Positions 20,798-32,116 of a DNA stretch of 64,000 bases are shown piece by piece. Origin of the DNA: Carettochelys insculpta (Eukaryota > Chordata > Testudines > Carettochelyidae). The notes below the pieces were generated by a model, which saw nothing but the letters and a program-made list of their open reading frames with translations, searched no databases and had not been told where the DNA came from. The stretch lies in contig NC_134137.1 of assembly GCF_033958435.1 (NCBI RefSeq), forward strand, positions 250,216,501 through 250,280,500, written 5' to 3'. The stretch's first letter is position 1. Each line of letters begins with the position of its first letter. A program made the translations under genes and the position numbers.

Positions 20798-21871
20798 TCT
20801 GAGAATGCTGTGTGAAGGACTTTTCAGTAACAGAAGGCTGACTTTACTACTACCATCATGACAGAAAAAAATAAGGTTACTCATACAAGTAAGCCATGGC
20901 AGGATCCATCTCTACGTTTTATTACTTCACAATAGCAGACTTAAAAAAATTCTTCTGGTCTATTTCTTTAGCCCTTTTAAGCCGTATGATGCCAGTCATG
21001 ACCAGCTCTTAGTCTAGGGCAGTAGGTGGTAGGATGCTGTATGAAAGAAACAAAGACAAATCCAATTTCCAATTATAGCTCTGGATGCTAATTGTAAAAA
21101 TGCCATTTCACCTTACTGTTATTCCCCTATAACGATGTACAGAATCTGGGGAGAAGCCTGAAAGGTTTTGTATACACGAGCTGTAAGGTCTTCTTGCTAT
21201 GATAAAAAGTTACAAATAGGAAATATCAGACTTGGAATCTAGGCTCAATTTTATGTCTCTCTTTTTTGAATGATTGTTTGTGTGTTAATAGCCATACAGA
21301 TAGAGTGCCTTTAAATCATTTCTTTACTTCAGCAGACTTCATTTTGCTTCCCACATAAGTTTTCTTCCTTCTCCATTTTGTGAAACACTAATTTTCCGTT
21401 TTCAGGTTTTTTTTTTTTGGTTTTTTTTTAAGTTCAGACCAAATAATTATAGTATGGTTACATTTCTGACAGCTGGGAAAATGCATTTCAGACAAAGCCC
21501 ATATTTTATTCTATTTTAACTGTTTGTGTTTCCCTAATTGCAAGAACAATTCAATCATGATCTTTTTGTGGGATGATAAATATGTTAACTTAAGTTTTCA
21601 GCTGAAAGTAAAACATGTACTGTCAATGAAAAGGACCAGATTGGCAGCTTTGTGCCTTATCTGCATGGCACTTTTACATCCTGTAAAACATCCTACTATT
21701 GTTGTCTTCCCAACCAAGTTTGTCTATAAAGCAGTCAGTGAATGATTAAGGAGCTGGAGGGATTGCTTTATGAAGCAAGATTAGTTGAACTAAATATGTT
21801 TTGCTCAGTTAAGTGACAATGTGGCTTGGTTGGAGAATATGATAGCTACCCACAAGTACCTACAATGTGGT

Positions 21872-22186
21872 ACGGGTTGAACTTCTCTCATCTGGTAACA
21901 TCCATAATCTGGCATGATTTTAGTTAGCTGGATGTCCACTTATCATGGATATGACCAAGTTTCCCACAGTCCCATAAAGTTTGTTTACAGCCACCAGTCC
22001 TGATTCTCAGTGTTCTATGCTGTTATTTAGTTGTAATGTACCCCAAAATGTCTTCTAAGAGCCCAGTAAGCAGTGGAAGTGTTGGTAATGCTGCTAGACA
22101 ATACTGACCACTCGTCATCCAGCAAATTCTCTCATTCAGCACCAGTCAGGTCTCAAGGGTGTGCCAGACTAGAGAGGTTCAGCCTG
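21872..22186 (+). mobile_element. GTTGAAC-ended DNA element (copy 2)
   Basis: Starts ACGGGTTGAACTTCTCTCAT and ends AGACTAGAGAGGTTCAGCCT, an inverted pair. The interior is nearly collinear with 41211-41538 and, inverted, with 15997-16319 (CCATAATCTGGCATGATTTT, AGTCCCATAAAGTTTGTTTA, AAGAGCCCAGTAAGCAGTGG). Confidence 0.78.
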
Positions 22187-24322
22187 TAGCAGGGTTTTTT
22201 AAGATGGTACAAGAGGCTACGGCTTTAATTACCGTAAAAGATAGTGGTATAAAAAGCTCCTCATGTCAGAGGTATTAGTCTTGATGAACATTGTTCCCAG
22301 GGAAATGGCTGGTGAGAGAGCTGTCCACAGAATTTTGAAAATGAAATTGGAGGTAGCCATAAACTAGATGGTGTAATGTAAGAACAGTCCTTCGCCAGCA
22401 GGGGAGTGGAATAGATGTCTTACTGTGATGTGTCTGGTCTAATTTAGATTTTTGTGTTTCTGTGAGAGCATCTGCATCTTCATATTATTATTCAAATGTG
22501 GACACCTGGCCTACATGCTAGGTTTATCATTGCTGTACAGCATATAGTGCTTTGCCAACTTCAAAGAGATTAAGCCCACCTGAATGCTGGGGCCTGAATT
22601 TAGCTATTTCTTACAGTGAATGTAATGCTCACACAGTATTTTGCATCCTATTCTTCCTATATACCCAGCAGTTTGCACAATGAAGGGAGCAGAGAAACTG
22701 GTGCATTGAGTTCCCAAGAAACTTTCCCTCAGTTTTTACATGATGGCCTAGCTAAGTGCATTGGCACCATTTATTCACCGGTCTTCATGCTGGACTGTGT
22801 TTGTTGCTAGTGGGAATATGTGTGCGCTAGTTGGAGTACGTGTGTGCACTGGCCTGGGAGATAGTCGCCTCTCCTTTTTTCCTCAGCAATAGCAGTGGTA
22901 GGTGTTGGGAGCCTTGGGCACTTTAAACTGCCACTGTAGTCCCAGGCAGGGTGCTCCAGGCAATGCTATGGACTGCCTGGGGGAGGCACAGCACACTCCT
23001 GGCAGCACTAAAAACTGTCTGGGAGTGGTTAACCCCAGCCCTGTCCCTTCCACCCAAAGCCCAACCCCTTGCAGGGCTCAGAGCTGGCCCCGCTGCCTTG
23101 CGCCAGGGGCTGGTGACACTGTCAGCCCCACTGCAAGTGACACACCAAGCTGCTTGTGAAGTCACGCAATCGTTTGTATCCCTTTTCCCTGATTACACAT
23201 CAGTCACCCCAAAGACGGGATTTAATCCATTTCTAACCTCATCTTTTTTTTTTATTCTGACTCTAGTTTTCAAGTTGTTTGCCTGTTTTCCAAAAGTATC
23301 CAAAGTGGAGCAAAACCAAACATGCTTTTAAATATTTTATTTTTGTGCTTTAAGGGAGATTGACAGGTTTTGAAGAGGAAAGCAGCCTACAACACCTAAA
23401 TTAAAAATAAATATTTATGTTCACATTTGTTCGTCAGCTTTCCAAAATGTAAAGATATGTTTCATGTTGTTTTAAATAATGAAATGTGAAACAAATGAAA
23501 GATAAATTTTCTACAAGCCGCAAGAAAATCAGAAGACAAAGCCTTTGTTTATAGCTTAGACTTCAATAATGCCCTTTGACAATCAATGCAACTCTTAATT
23601 ACAAATGGAATTATACATATAAGAACTGTTCAAAACAAAGGAGCGCTTTTTTTTTTCTGGCTTTCTTTGTGATAGTTTTAATTAGCAGTGATTCTTTGAA
23701 CAATCACAGTCCTTGACTGCTGTACAGACATTGATGGAAGTTGTTAACTTCAAATAATATCTGTGGGGATGCAAAAGTGTCAGGGTTCCTGAACAACATG
23801 ATCCACTGTTAATTGAATCTCAGGCATATTGGAATTCTGCATACCAAATAGTAAGTGCAAAAAAAGTATTGTTCTATAACTTTCTAATGATTGGCATGCT
23901 AGGGAAAAATAATCCAGGTAGAATAATGTGCAGAAACAGTAACTACAAATAATACAATGTGCTTTTCTCTTACCCATGTACCCGTTCTCCAAAACAAATA
24001 AAAGGGGCTGCAGGGTGGAAACAACATCTCTAGGCACTGTTGATCTGTGGGTTGTTCAGCTGTTGGGAAATACATTTTCTTGTCTTTGGCACAAGACCAC
24101 TTCTTAATTCTCCAAGGCAAACTCTTTGATGGAAGCGTCTGCCAGAAATGGAAATCTTTTCAAACTTAGCAGGGTTGAATCTCCTGCACAAGTCAGACTC
24201 AGCTGCTTTTGCTTCAGGTTCTGCAGTGGGGTATGTTAGTGTGGACTCTTGCAGAGCCCTGTGGAAATCAACAGGGTTCTGCATTAATAGGTCCCACTGC
24301 AGCATTGCCCTAGTCCAGAAGT

Positions 24323-24393
24323 AATAAGCAGTCCTGTGGCACCTTCGACAAACAGATTTATTAGGTCATAAGCTTCCGTGGATAAAATTCTTT
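24323..24393 (-). mobile_element. Penelope-like fragment, antisense
   Basis: AGCAGTCCTGTGGCACCTTC, ACAAACAGATTTATTAGGTC and ATAAGCTTCCGTGGATAAAA are the reverse complement of the TTTATCCACGGAAGCTTATG, TAAATCTGTT, AAGGTGCCACAGGACT type of end. It directly precedes the palindrome at 24397. Confidence 0.7.
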
Positions 24394-24396
24394 AAG

Positions 24397-24859
24397 GGGT
24401 GTTATCTAGCACTCACTTGGCCAAAACTTCAAAATGGCCATGAAAATGACCATTTCGAAGATTACCAATGAGGTGCTGAATTGAATATTCAGCGCCTCAT
24501 TAGCATTAGGACGCTTCCGGCCACAGCACTTCGAAAGCACTGGTTTTGAAAGTGTGCGGCTCAGCGCGGCTACACGGGGGTCCTTTTTGAAAGGACCCCA
24601 CTCTTTTCGAAATCGCCTTATTCCCCTTCGCTGAGAGGAATAAGGGGATTTCAAAAGGTGCAGGGTCCTTTCGAAAAGGACCCCCCTGTAGCTGCGCTGA
24701 GCCGCGCGCTTTTGAAACCAGCGCATTCGAAGTGCCGCGTCCGGAAGCATCCTAATGCTAATGAGGCGCTGAATATTCAGTTCAATGCCTCATTAATAAT
24801 CTTCGAAATGGTCATTTGCACAGCCATTTTGAAGTTTTGGCCAAGTGTGGCCACAGCCC
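24397..24859. mobile_element. Large foldback (palindromic) MITE
   Basis: The left arm from GGGTGTTATCTAGCACTCAC, CTTGGCCAAAACTTC pairs with the right arm GAAGTTTTGGCCAAGTGTGG. Pairing continues inward through CATTTCGAAGATTA, ATTCAGCGCCTCATTAGCAT and CTTCCGG to a centre near 24630 (AAGGGGATTTCAAAAG). About 460 bp is almost one hairpin. The arms explain the mirrored open frames of similar sequence on both strands (KDPxVAALSRxLxKP), which are not proteins. Confidence 0.85.
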
Positions 24860-26195
24860 TACTGACTTCGGTGTGCTTTGGATCAGGTCCAGTGATATGT
24901 CTCATATGCTTAAAATTGTACATGGATTTCATTGCTTTGCTGGATTGGGGGGGCCTGTTCTCTCTCTCCATAACCTGTACTGGCGAGGCTAGAAGACTTT
25001 AATATTGTTGCAAAATGCTTTGGGAATACCTTCATTATCAGAATTCCTCAAGTTTCAAAGGTTTTGGTGGTATATTATGAAGAACAGACAGACTTTAGTT
25101 TATTGGTTTATTTTCTTGAAGAACACTAGCAATCTAAAATATTTCTTCTGTTACTCAGACATTTATGAAAGATAGCGTTGTGCTATGGATATTAAGTAAA
25201 GTCATCAAAAACCTAGAGGGAATCACTTCCTTGCAGCCTAACTTTTGAAGTTCATGTCAGAAAATATGTCCCCTGTTGTGGTGTCTTACTGACATTGCTT
25301 GTTGAACCTCCAACACGTCCACACAGACGCTGAAAAGAAAGCCATTCTGGCTCATTGCAGCACAGAAGGATCTGTAATTCAGAGTTCCTATACAGAAGAG
25401 TGTTCATCAAAATTATTTATGGCTTTACTTTTTTTATCCTTCTTTGAACATGCCATTCAGCATGCACAATTAACATGACATTATCTGAGCTATCAGTGCC
25501 ATGCAGAAACTAGTGGAAGATTTCTCTGCCTTTTACCTTTGGGTCTAAAATCAATTATTTTCCTGGATTTGCCAACAGTACAGTTCTTCAGTTCTTTGGC
25601 TATTTATTATTAGTTTTTTTTTTCTAAATTGTGGTAGAGCCCTGGAGCCTCAGTTGCAGATCGGGACACTTTTGTGCCATGTATTATGTGAAGGATAGTG
25701 TGGGAAAAAACAAACCAAGCTAGAGCCCTTCTATATGTCTAAGTAGTTTTTAAATAAATAAAGCATTCAGGCGTCAATAGAATATATTGGGTAAATGCAA
25801 ATCTGTGTCTAAGATGACTAGAATTTTGAAATTTACTTTCAAATGGATTATAAGTAGCTATTGGAAGAATTATGGCTGTTGCTAATATCTTTGTAGAGGT
25901 AATTGATTTAAAAAGTATTTTAAAATCATTCATTCTTTAAAACAGAGAGATACCTGTACCTATGAGAAGTCAGAGCTCTTAGACCAGATCCTCAGCAGGT
26001 ATACTTTATTAATTTAAATGGTGTTGTGCCACTTAACACCAGCTGAGCATCTGGACCCTTTAAAAATAAGGGTAAAATCCTGGCCTAATTGAAATCAGGG
26101 GCAAAACACACCTTGCATGAGATCAGGATATCACCCAAAATTATTTGCAAAGGATCCCAAAGCATTCTATTGTAAATGTTGTCTTCTGCTTACAG

Positions 26196-26386
26196 CAAAG
26201 AACCGTGGCATAGCAATTCCGGTGGATTTAGATAGCCAGGTGAATACCCTGTTCATGAAGAGCCATTCCAATATGGTGCAGAGAGCGGCCATGGGATGGA
26301 GAATGTCTGCTCGCAGTGGACCTCGTTTTAAAGAAGTTCTTGGAGGACCTGCCTGGGATTACAGGAATATCATTGAAAAACTGCAG
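26196..26386 (+). CDS. ITPR2: ITPR2 exon D (2 nt plus 63 codons, phase 1/0)
   Basis: The acceptor CTGCTTACAG precedes CA, which completes Ala with exon C. The donor is GTATGG after CTGCAG. The coding sequence runs KNRGIAIPVDLDSQVNTLFM, KSHSNMVQRAAMGWRMSARS and GPRFKEVLGGPAWDYRNIIE, ending KLQ. GIAIPVDLDSQVN is shared by ITPR1 and ITPR2, and the MKSHSNMVQRAAMGW wording identifies ITPR2. The open frame continues both upstream and past the donor, which could mislead an ORF-based annotation. The true exon is bounded by the splice sites. Confidence 0.96.
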
Positions 26387-26933
26387 GTATGGTACCAAAT
26401 GCCTGATGCTGTGAATATGGCCATATGTTTTTTCTCTAGGTATACGTGGTGTGTGAACAACCCAAGGAGAGAAGGCAACAAACACTGATATCTGTCAGGG
26501 AGTGTCAGTGGGCCTGAGCAGCTCAGTGTATGTCAACTCACTGTTGTTATAATCTGTATCTGAAAGGCATCATGTAAAATGTACGTTGTTCGGGGAAAAT
26601 TTGTGACTGGGAGTGTGCTGAAGTCATTACACTGGTTGTAATCAAGGCTGGTGGAAGCCTGAGCAGGCTTATTGGTGTGTGGACGGAACTGCTGAATCAG
26701 GGGTGTCTAAGCACCTAGGTATGTGGAGTGTGACTTGAAACCCTCTTGCTGGTTGTGAGCATCCCATTTTGGCAGCTACAGCAGCAAAGCATGGTGAGAC
26801 ATCCAGGGTTCCAGGGCTCATGGTGACACAACCTCACCCTGGTCTGAATTGTTCCCCTGAACCCTGACTGGATCATCACAATGTTGTATTATGGATAAAG
26901 AATCTGGAAACATATTCATTTGTTGCACACAAA

Positions 26934-27900
26934 GGCTGTGTCTACACTACAAAATAATTTCGAAGTTGCTTACTTCAAAGTTATACTTCGAAGTAAGCAA
27001 CTTCGAAGCAGAGCGTCTACACACAAAAAGCACCCTTTCTTACTTCGAAGTAGGCTTCCCCCTACTTCAGAGTTAAACGTCTACATGCAATTAGCCCCTA
27101 CTTTGAAGTAAGGGGCCAGGAAATGATGCAGGCATGGGGTCACATGGCCGACAAGCCCTTCTGGCCTTGCTGCCAACCGACACCTTAAAGTGGCCCTCCC
27201 AGCACCTCTACCCTGCAAGTGCTCAAGGCTGCCAGGCTGCGGACAGCAACAGAGCACGTGCTGGGGAGAAAAGCCGAGGAACATGCCTGCTCCCACCCTC
27301 CCCGAAGGTGAGGTCGTCCCCACCCTGGCCAGCCTGCTGGCCAAGCTGGTTGCTCTCCTCTTCCAGTGGTGCGGCCGGGTCGCCTGCATGGGACCCAGCC
27401 TGCAGGCCCTGGCCATGGTACTGCTTCCCCTCCCCTGCCCGCCCCCTCAGCCCCTGATCTGGCACTGGTGGGCCTTCACCACCACCAGCGAGTGGTGGGA
27501 CCAGCTGGTGCTGGAGGATGGGATTATGAGCGGTGGTTGAGGAACGTCAGGATGACCCATCAGACATTCAAAGACCTCTGCCACTGGCTCACCTAGGTCC
27601 TCCAGCACAGGGACACATGGATGTGGCCAGTGCTCCCAGTGCAGAAGAGGGTGGCCATCACCCTGTGAAGGCTGGCCATCCTCAACAACCTCAGGTCCAT
27701 CAGCCCCCAATTCGGCGTTGGCAAGGCCACCATCAGAGTGGTGATGATTGAAGTAAGTCTGGCCCCCACCACAGACCCACCTTGGGTAGAGAGCTACTGG
27801 GCAAGTGACAGGGGGTCCCTCTGCCCCTTTTGCCCAAGGTCCTGCCTCTTCTGGGAGCACAGAAATGCCCCCATCCCCCAACGTTGCCCAGGGATTCGGC
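26934..27900 (+). mobile_element. PIF/Harbinger transposon, 5' part (second copy)
   Basis: Starts GGCTGTGTCTACACTACAAA, the same terminus as the element at 9261, followed by repeated TTCGAAGT/ACTTCGAAGTA palindromes. A transposase exon follows at 27283-27757. No right-hand terminus (GTGTAGACGTAGCC) was found, so the element is truncated. Its right limit, somewhere after the donor at 27758, is uncertain. Confidence 0.75.
27283..27757 (+). pseudogene. Harbinger transposase exon 1 (second copy), frameshifted
   Basis: The likely start is the ATG at 27283 (MPAPTLPEGEVVPTLASLL). The frame reaches WWAFTTTSEWWDQLVLED and then shifts near 27520 to YERWLRNVRMTHQTFKDLCH. It continues through a stop to VQKRVAITL, LAILNNLRSISPQFGVGKAT and VVMIEV, where GAAGTAAGT gives the splice donor. 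FGVGKATI is the last motif before the DDE exon in the family. No DDE exon is present downstream. It is the same exon that is damaged at 11327-11690. Confidence 0.78.
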
Positions 27901-28332
27901 AAGGCTGTTGGCCCTCTGAGTGTAAGACAAGAGACAAAAAGTGGAGACAGGCACAGAGAAATGGGAATGCAAGGAGAAAAGGGCTGCCGGGCAGTGGTGT
28001 CAGCTCACTGGTTTCATAACCATTGTCAGGTTTTCGTAGGCAAAGGAGAGTTCTGAAGGCGGGCAGTGTGGTAACTCTGTGGAAGGTTGTGGGAAGCTGC
28101 TCTCAAGTGTGGTGGGCAGCAAAGGAGAAAGCATGGAGCTGCTACTTTAGGCATGTAACAAGGGCATGGTAAGACTGACATCCATCGTGGCCTGCTGGGA
28201 GGTAGAACAACAAATGACGACAAATATTGACAAAATTGACGTCTGATATGTCATTCATACGATAAATCATTGGAAATGGGATTGGACTTGCTCTTGCCGT
28301 AACTGATGTTCTCCTGCTACTTCTTTGTCTAG

Positions 28333-28475
28333 GATGTAGTATCCTCCTTGGAACAGCAGTTCACTCCCATGATGCAGGCTGAATTCTCAGTGTTGGTTGA
28401 TGTACTGCATAGCCCTGAACTTCTCTTTCCTGAAGGGAGTGATGCAAGAATAAGATGTGGTGCTTTCTTGTCCAA
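28333..28475 (+). CDS. ITPR2: ITPR2 exon E (47 codons plus 2 nt, phase 0/2)
   Basis: The acceptor is TTTGTCTAG and the donor is GTAAGT. It encodes [40 protein letters not shown] and RCGAFLS, with AA left over to form Lys with exon [29 protein letters not shown] is close to the human ITPR2 wording. ITPR1 has [24 protein letters not shown] here, and ITPR3 has HWPELLFLEGSEAY. The segment follows the DYRNIIEKLQ helix without a gap, so exons D and E are adjacent in the mRNA. Confidence 0.96.
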
Positions 28476-29349
28476 GTAAGTGGCACAAAAAGTGCCCTGT
28501 TCATTTTTTTTTTTTTTTTTTGGAAAAGGTGACAAGGTAGAATTTTTAGAAGTGCGTAAGTCTTGTTTACAAAAGGCACTTAGGAGCCCATGTCTCACAA
28601 ATACCCTTTGTTTATATTTCTCTGTTACACAGTTTACACCTTAGGAAGTAGGTTGTAGGTGTGACATGATTAAAATGAAAACCTCTGTGGCTTGCTCAAA
28701 TGAAGACAGTCGCAACAAATTTCTGTTTTGTTAATCACTATTTGAGTTAAGTTGTCCCCAGCTAGAATGCAAGGTCTCACTTACCGTGTTATAAATGTGT
28801 GCTTTTAATTCATATTCTTGTAGAGCATGTTGAGCTACCTTTTGAGACAAAATAAATAAATCCTTTGGTTTTTATTTCAAACTGCAGTCTCCAGAATAGC
28901 TCTTGTTCATGTACGTTTCACTGATACCCTTGCATGGTTTTGAATTATAACAGGTTTTATTTGCACAGTGGGTATTGGAAGAGAGTTGTTTGGTTTTGTT
29001 TTATTGGGGCTCTAGTGAGATGCCCTGCTTGTCCTTGAGAAACTAGATAATTTTGAGGTAACTTGAGGGCACTGTGAAAATCTGGAAGTTTTTCTGATTC
29101 CTCGGCTTTTTACATATTCTGCACAGGTAGCATTATATACGTCATACATTTCAAAAAAATAAGACTAAATGTTTTATTTTTTTCCTCCTGTGTCAAAACT
29201 TTCACTGAAAGTCAATGGGAATATTGACGGAATAAAGATTGCAGGATTTGGCCTATGCAAGTGTGCAAGGAATACCATTTTTAAATCATCCACTATTGCT
29301 CAGTAATACTTTGCAATACAAGATAAAGATGACTGTTAGTAGGTAAAAC

Positions 29350-29542
29350 AACAAGAAGTCCTGTGGCACCTTATAGACTAACAGATATTTTGGAGCGTAA
29401 GCTTTCGTGGGCAAAGACCCTCTTCAAAGTGGGTCTTTGCCCACGAAAGCTTACGCTCTAAAATATCTGTTAGTCTATAAGGTGCCACAGGACTACTTCT
29501 TGCTTTTGAAGATACAGACTAACTCGGCTACTCCTCTGATAT
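29350..29542. mobile_element. Penelope-like repeat, head-to-head inverted pair (2)
   Basis: The left arm 29356-29420 and right arm from about 29431 to 29497 are inverted copies with about one mismatch over 65 bp, separated by roughly 10 bp. The right arm extends to ATACAGACTAACTCGGCTAC, TCCTCTGAT. The RNA or single strand would form a strong hairpin. Confidence 0.8.
29422..29458 (+). ncRNA. Partial hammerhead-like core in Penelope pair 2
   Basis: Stem II GTGGG (29429-29433) pairs with CCCAC (29440-29444), followed by GAAA. Then GC-TTAC-GC forms a short stem III, followed by TC. The CUGANGA box is degraded (CTTCAAA), so cleavage is unlikely. Confidence 0.4.
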
Positions 29543-30453
29543 TAATAGGTAATCATGTTAAAATTATGGTTAATAGTCATCTGATTTGCCTTTAGACCAT
29601 GGTGAGTTCATCCCATGAACCTAGTCATTGCCTGACTGGGAAATTTCCAAAGAAATCCCAGCATGCTGCAGGAAGTAATATTACTTCTGAACTCAGCGTG
29701 ATGATAGGAATGGTGCTGTGGCTGATGCTGTGTTTTGGATGAGATACAAATGATGCTACGTGCAAGAATATGTATGTTAGCTTCAGTGTCTTTTTTTTTT
29801 TTTTGCTAAATTCTCATTTGAGCAATGACGATTTGCCTTCCTAAACTATGTCAGTTTTATTTGGATGCAGAATTCTGCTTAACTTCCTGCCCTGCAAAGT
29901 TCCTCTGTGCACTTAAACAGCTGCTGCATTCCATCCAGAAGTGACTGCTTTTCTGTGCTGAGGAAAGAGATATTGTTAAAACAGTAAAAATACTTAGGAG
30001 CATTTTAGATGGAAGCCACTCTATAATTGTAGAATAAGTATTATTACTCTCTATCACTATCAAACTTAAAAGCTCCTTTTAAAGCTTGGAGGATAAAAAG
30101 ATGGGTAGTTCAGGTAACCTGATAATTTTGGGAAAAAGGTAGGCCCAAATGGCAGAAAATGGGTCCTGGTCTGGATTTCAAACCCTCTCAAAATACAGGT
30201 GTATTTGGATCTGGGACTCTTTCTGTACATTACTTAGGCACTAGCAGCAAAATTAGATGCAGACTCCAACATCCTCAAAGGCCATGACAGTTTTTGGGCT
30301 GGGACTCATTTCTTTGTCGTGGTACTTACTGGTTTACTTGTATTTCCTTCAGGAAATATGGTATCAAATAAAACATTTCTGAATGAAATGTACATTACCT
30401 GGCTTGCAGACAAGGTGCAATGCTCTCTAAAAGGTCTAATGTTTTATTTGAAG

Positions 30454-30562
30454 GTTGATTAATCACACAAAGAAGCTAATGGAGAAAGAAGAAAAACTCT
30501 GCATTAAAATTCTTCAGACATTACGAGAAATGCTTGACAAGAAAGACAGCTTTGCCGAAGAG
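30454..30562 (+). CDS. ITPR2: ITPR2 exon F (1 nt plus 36 codons, phase 2/0)
   Basis: The exon follows TTTTATTTGAAG, an AAG acceptor that is weaker than the others here. Its first G completes AAG (Lys), followed by [20 protein letters not shown] and [16 protein letters not shown]. The donor GAG|GTACTG is usable but not strong. The sequence matches ITPR2 ([26 protein letters not shown]). In the family the next coding segment starts near GNTLR and leads into a poorly conserved linker that is alternatively spliced in ITPR1 (site S2). That continuation was not found in the remaining 33.4 kb. Confidence 0.95.
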
Positions 30563-31125
30563 GTACTGCTACCCTTTTAGTATTAAAAATAAAGCTGTCG
30601 TTATGACATAGTGCTGAGGGTTGGCCACGCATGGCCCGGCCCCTTCCAGGAGTGTGGAGCAACCGCCCCCTCAGGACTTGGCGAGGCTGTTTGCTCTCTC
30701 AGCAGGCGGGGTGACCACAAGTGCCCAGCCACCCTGGGGGCAGAGGACCCTGCAATAATCCAGCCCTGCAACCCAAATGACCCCACAGCTCCCACTCTCC
30801 ACAGTACTGGGGGAACAGGGAACCCCAGACGCAGTGGGTGCTGAACCTGCCTCCCCATTTTGTCAGGAATGTTTTTAGTAACTCTCAGGGACAGGTCATG
30901 GGCTTCCCTGAATTTTTGTTTATTGCCATGATTGGCCTCACATCTACTAAAAATATGCCTGACAAATCTTAGCCTTAAGCAAGGTAAGTGCTGTTTTCTC
31001 CCAGACACTCTCTTGCAAGAGTGTAGAAATTTTACAGATGTACCACAGCAGCCTGACTACAAAACAATCAAAGACTGAAAAAAATCTAACTAATTAAGAA
31101 GGAAAAATAGATTAAAACAAATAAA

Positions 31126-31144
31126 AGAGAGAGAGAGAGAGAGG
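31126..31144 (+). repeat. (GA)n microsatellite
   Basis: About nine GA units followed by GGGAGGGA. Confidence 0.85.
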
Positions 31145-31189
31145 GAGGGAGTCTGCATAGCCTATTTGAACTCATATACATACTTGGCA

Positions 31190-31318
31190 AGAAAAGCAGT
31201 CCTGTAGCAGTTTAAAGATTAACATTCATTTATTTATTACCTAACACATTTGTTAGTCTTTAAGGTGCTGTAGGACTGCTTGTTTTTTGTGAAGCTACAG
31301 ACCAGCACTCTGAGTTAG
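31190..31318. mobile_element. Penelope-like repeat, inverted pair (3)
   Basis: AGCAGTCCTGTAGCAGTTTA, AAGATTAAC (antisense) is followed by ACACATTTGTTAGTCTTTAA, GGTGCTGTAGGACTGCTTG and GAAGCTACAGACCAGCA (sense). The central ribozyme-like part is missing. Confidence 0.7.
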
Positions 31319-31409
31319 GTAGGGACATGTTGGGTTAGCTGTAGCAAAGTAGCAGCATGTATTTCTGGAGTCCTCTATCATTGCATCTGTGCTCTCTGAT
31401 TTTTTCCCA

Positions 31410-31516
31410 CCACTCAGTTAATTGTTTCTGCCTCCCTCCATGTATGCCAGCCCTTTACAATCGGGCCACTCAGTTAATGGTTTTTGCCTCCCTCCATGTA
31501 TGCCAGCCCTTTACAT
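31410..31516 (+). repeat. Tandem duplication, period 56 bp
   Basis: Two copies of a unit starting CCACTCAGTTAATxGTTTxT and containing TGCCTCCCTCCATGTATGCC. They differ at a few positions. Confidence 0.9.
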
Positions 31517-31527
31517 GTACCATTTAG

Positions 31528-31850
31528 GGAAGGAGTGGCAATCAGCGGTCCATGGTCCAGATGCCATTCTCTAGGGTTAGCCCTGGCAATTGCCTACCAG
31601 ACATTTTTTTTTACCTGAGCCACCATTAGTGTGAGTGCTCTCTGCTTCCAGTGGCTATGGTTCACCCTTTCTGGCCAATGGGAGCTGCGGGAAGCAGTTC
31701 TCATGCTGCTTTCCACAGCTCCCATTGGCTGTGAATGGTGAACTGCAGCCAATGGAAGCATGCTCAGGTTTAAAAAAAATGCCTGGCCATCCACCAGGGG
31801 CTAGCCCTGGCCAACTGCATGCAGCCCATGGGCTGCTTATTGCCCACCCT
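31528..31850. mobile_element. hAT-like MITE with GTGGGCAATxAGC end
   Basis: The left end GAGTGGCAATCAGCGGTCCA, TGG matches the reverse complement of the right end (GGGTGGGCAATAAGCAGCCC, ATGG) over about 24 bp. Inside, GGCCAATGGGAGCTGCGGGA is opposed by CTCCCATTGGCTGTGAA, so the element is internally palindromic. A probable larger relative is at 62580-63330. No coding capacity. Confidence 0.7.
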
Positions 31851-31965
31851 GACATAGGGGAAGTGGAATCCTCTCTGTGTTCCCTACAATGCCAACCTTT
31901 TTGTGTATCTGCTAACATCTCCTTTGCCTAGCTTCAGAACGGTTTTCTAGTTTCTCCTTTCAACA

Positions 31966-32116
31966 TCTAATAGACTCATAGATATTTTGGAGCATAGGCT
32001 TTCATGGACATGGACATGAAAGCCTATGCTCCAAAATATCTGTTAGTCTACAAGGTGCCACAGGACTTCTTGTTGTTTTTGAAGATACAGACTTACTCAG
32101 CTCCCCCTCTGATACT
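31966..32116. mobile_element. Penelope-like repeat, inverted pair (4)
   Basis: TAGACTCATAGATATTTTGG, AGCATAGGCTTTCATG is followed closely by CATGAAAGCCTATGCTCCAA, AATATCTGTTAGTCTACAAG, GTGCCACAGGACTTCTTG and ACAGACTTACTCAG. The GAAA-GC-CTAT-GC-TC block survives, while the CUGANGA box and stem II are deleted. Confidence 0.75.

Larger units (their letters stand above)
13972..26195 (+). other. ITPR2 intron C-D (12,224 bp)
   Basis: Bounded by GTAGGT and TTACAG. It holds an antisense CR1 tail, a Penelope fragment and a Penelope inverted pair, two copies of a GTTGAAC-ended element, a hAT-like element, two abutting MITEs and a 460-bp palindrome. Stretches with nothing recognised are 14350-15790, 16330-17840, 18060-18400, 19060-19760, 20810-21870, 22190-24320 and 24870-26195. 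Several of these are AT-rich, ordinary intronic sequence. Confidence 0.85.
26387..28332 (+). other. ITPR2 intron D-E (1946 bp)
   Basis: Bounded by GTATGG and TCTAG. Its middle is the 5' part of a second Harbinger transposon (from 26934 to at least 27757). The flanks 26387-26933 and about 27900-28332 show nothing recognisable. Confidence 0.85.
28476..30453 (+). other. ITPR2 intron E-F (1978 bp)
   Basis: Bounded by GTAAGT and GAAG. It contains a poly-T run near 28506-28522, a Penelope-like inverted pair at 29350-29542 and another T run near 29791. The remainder shows nothing recognisable. Confidence 0.85.
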
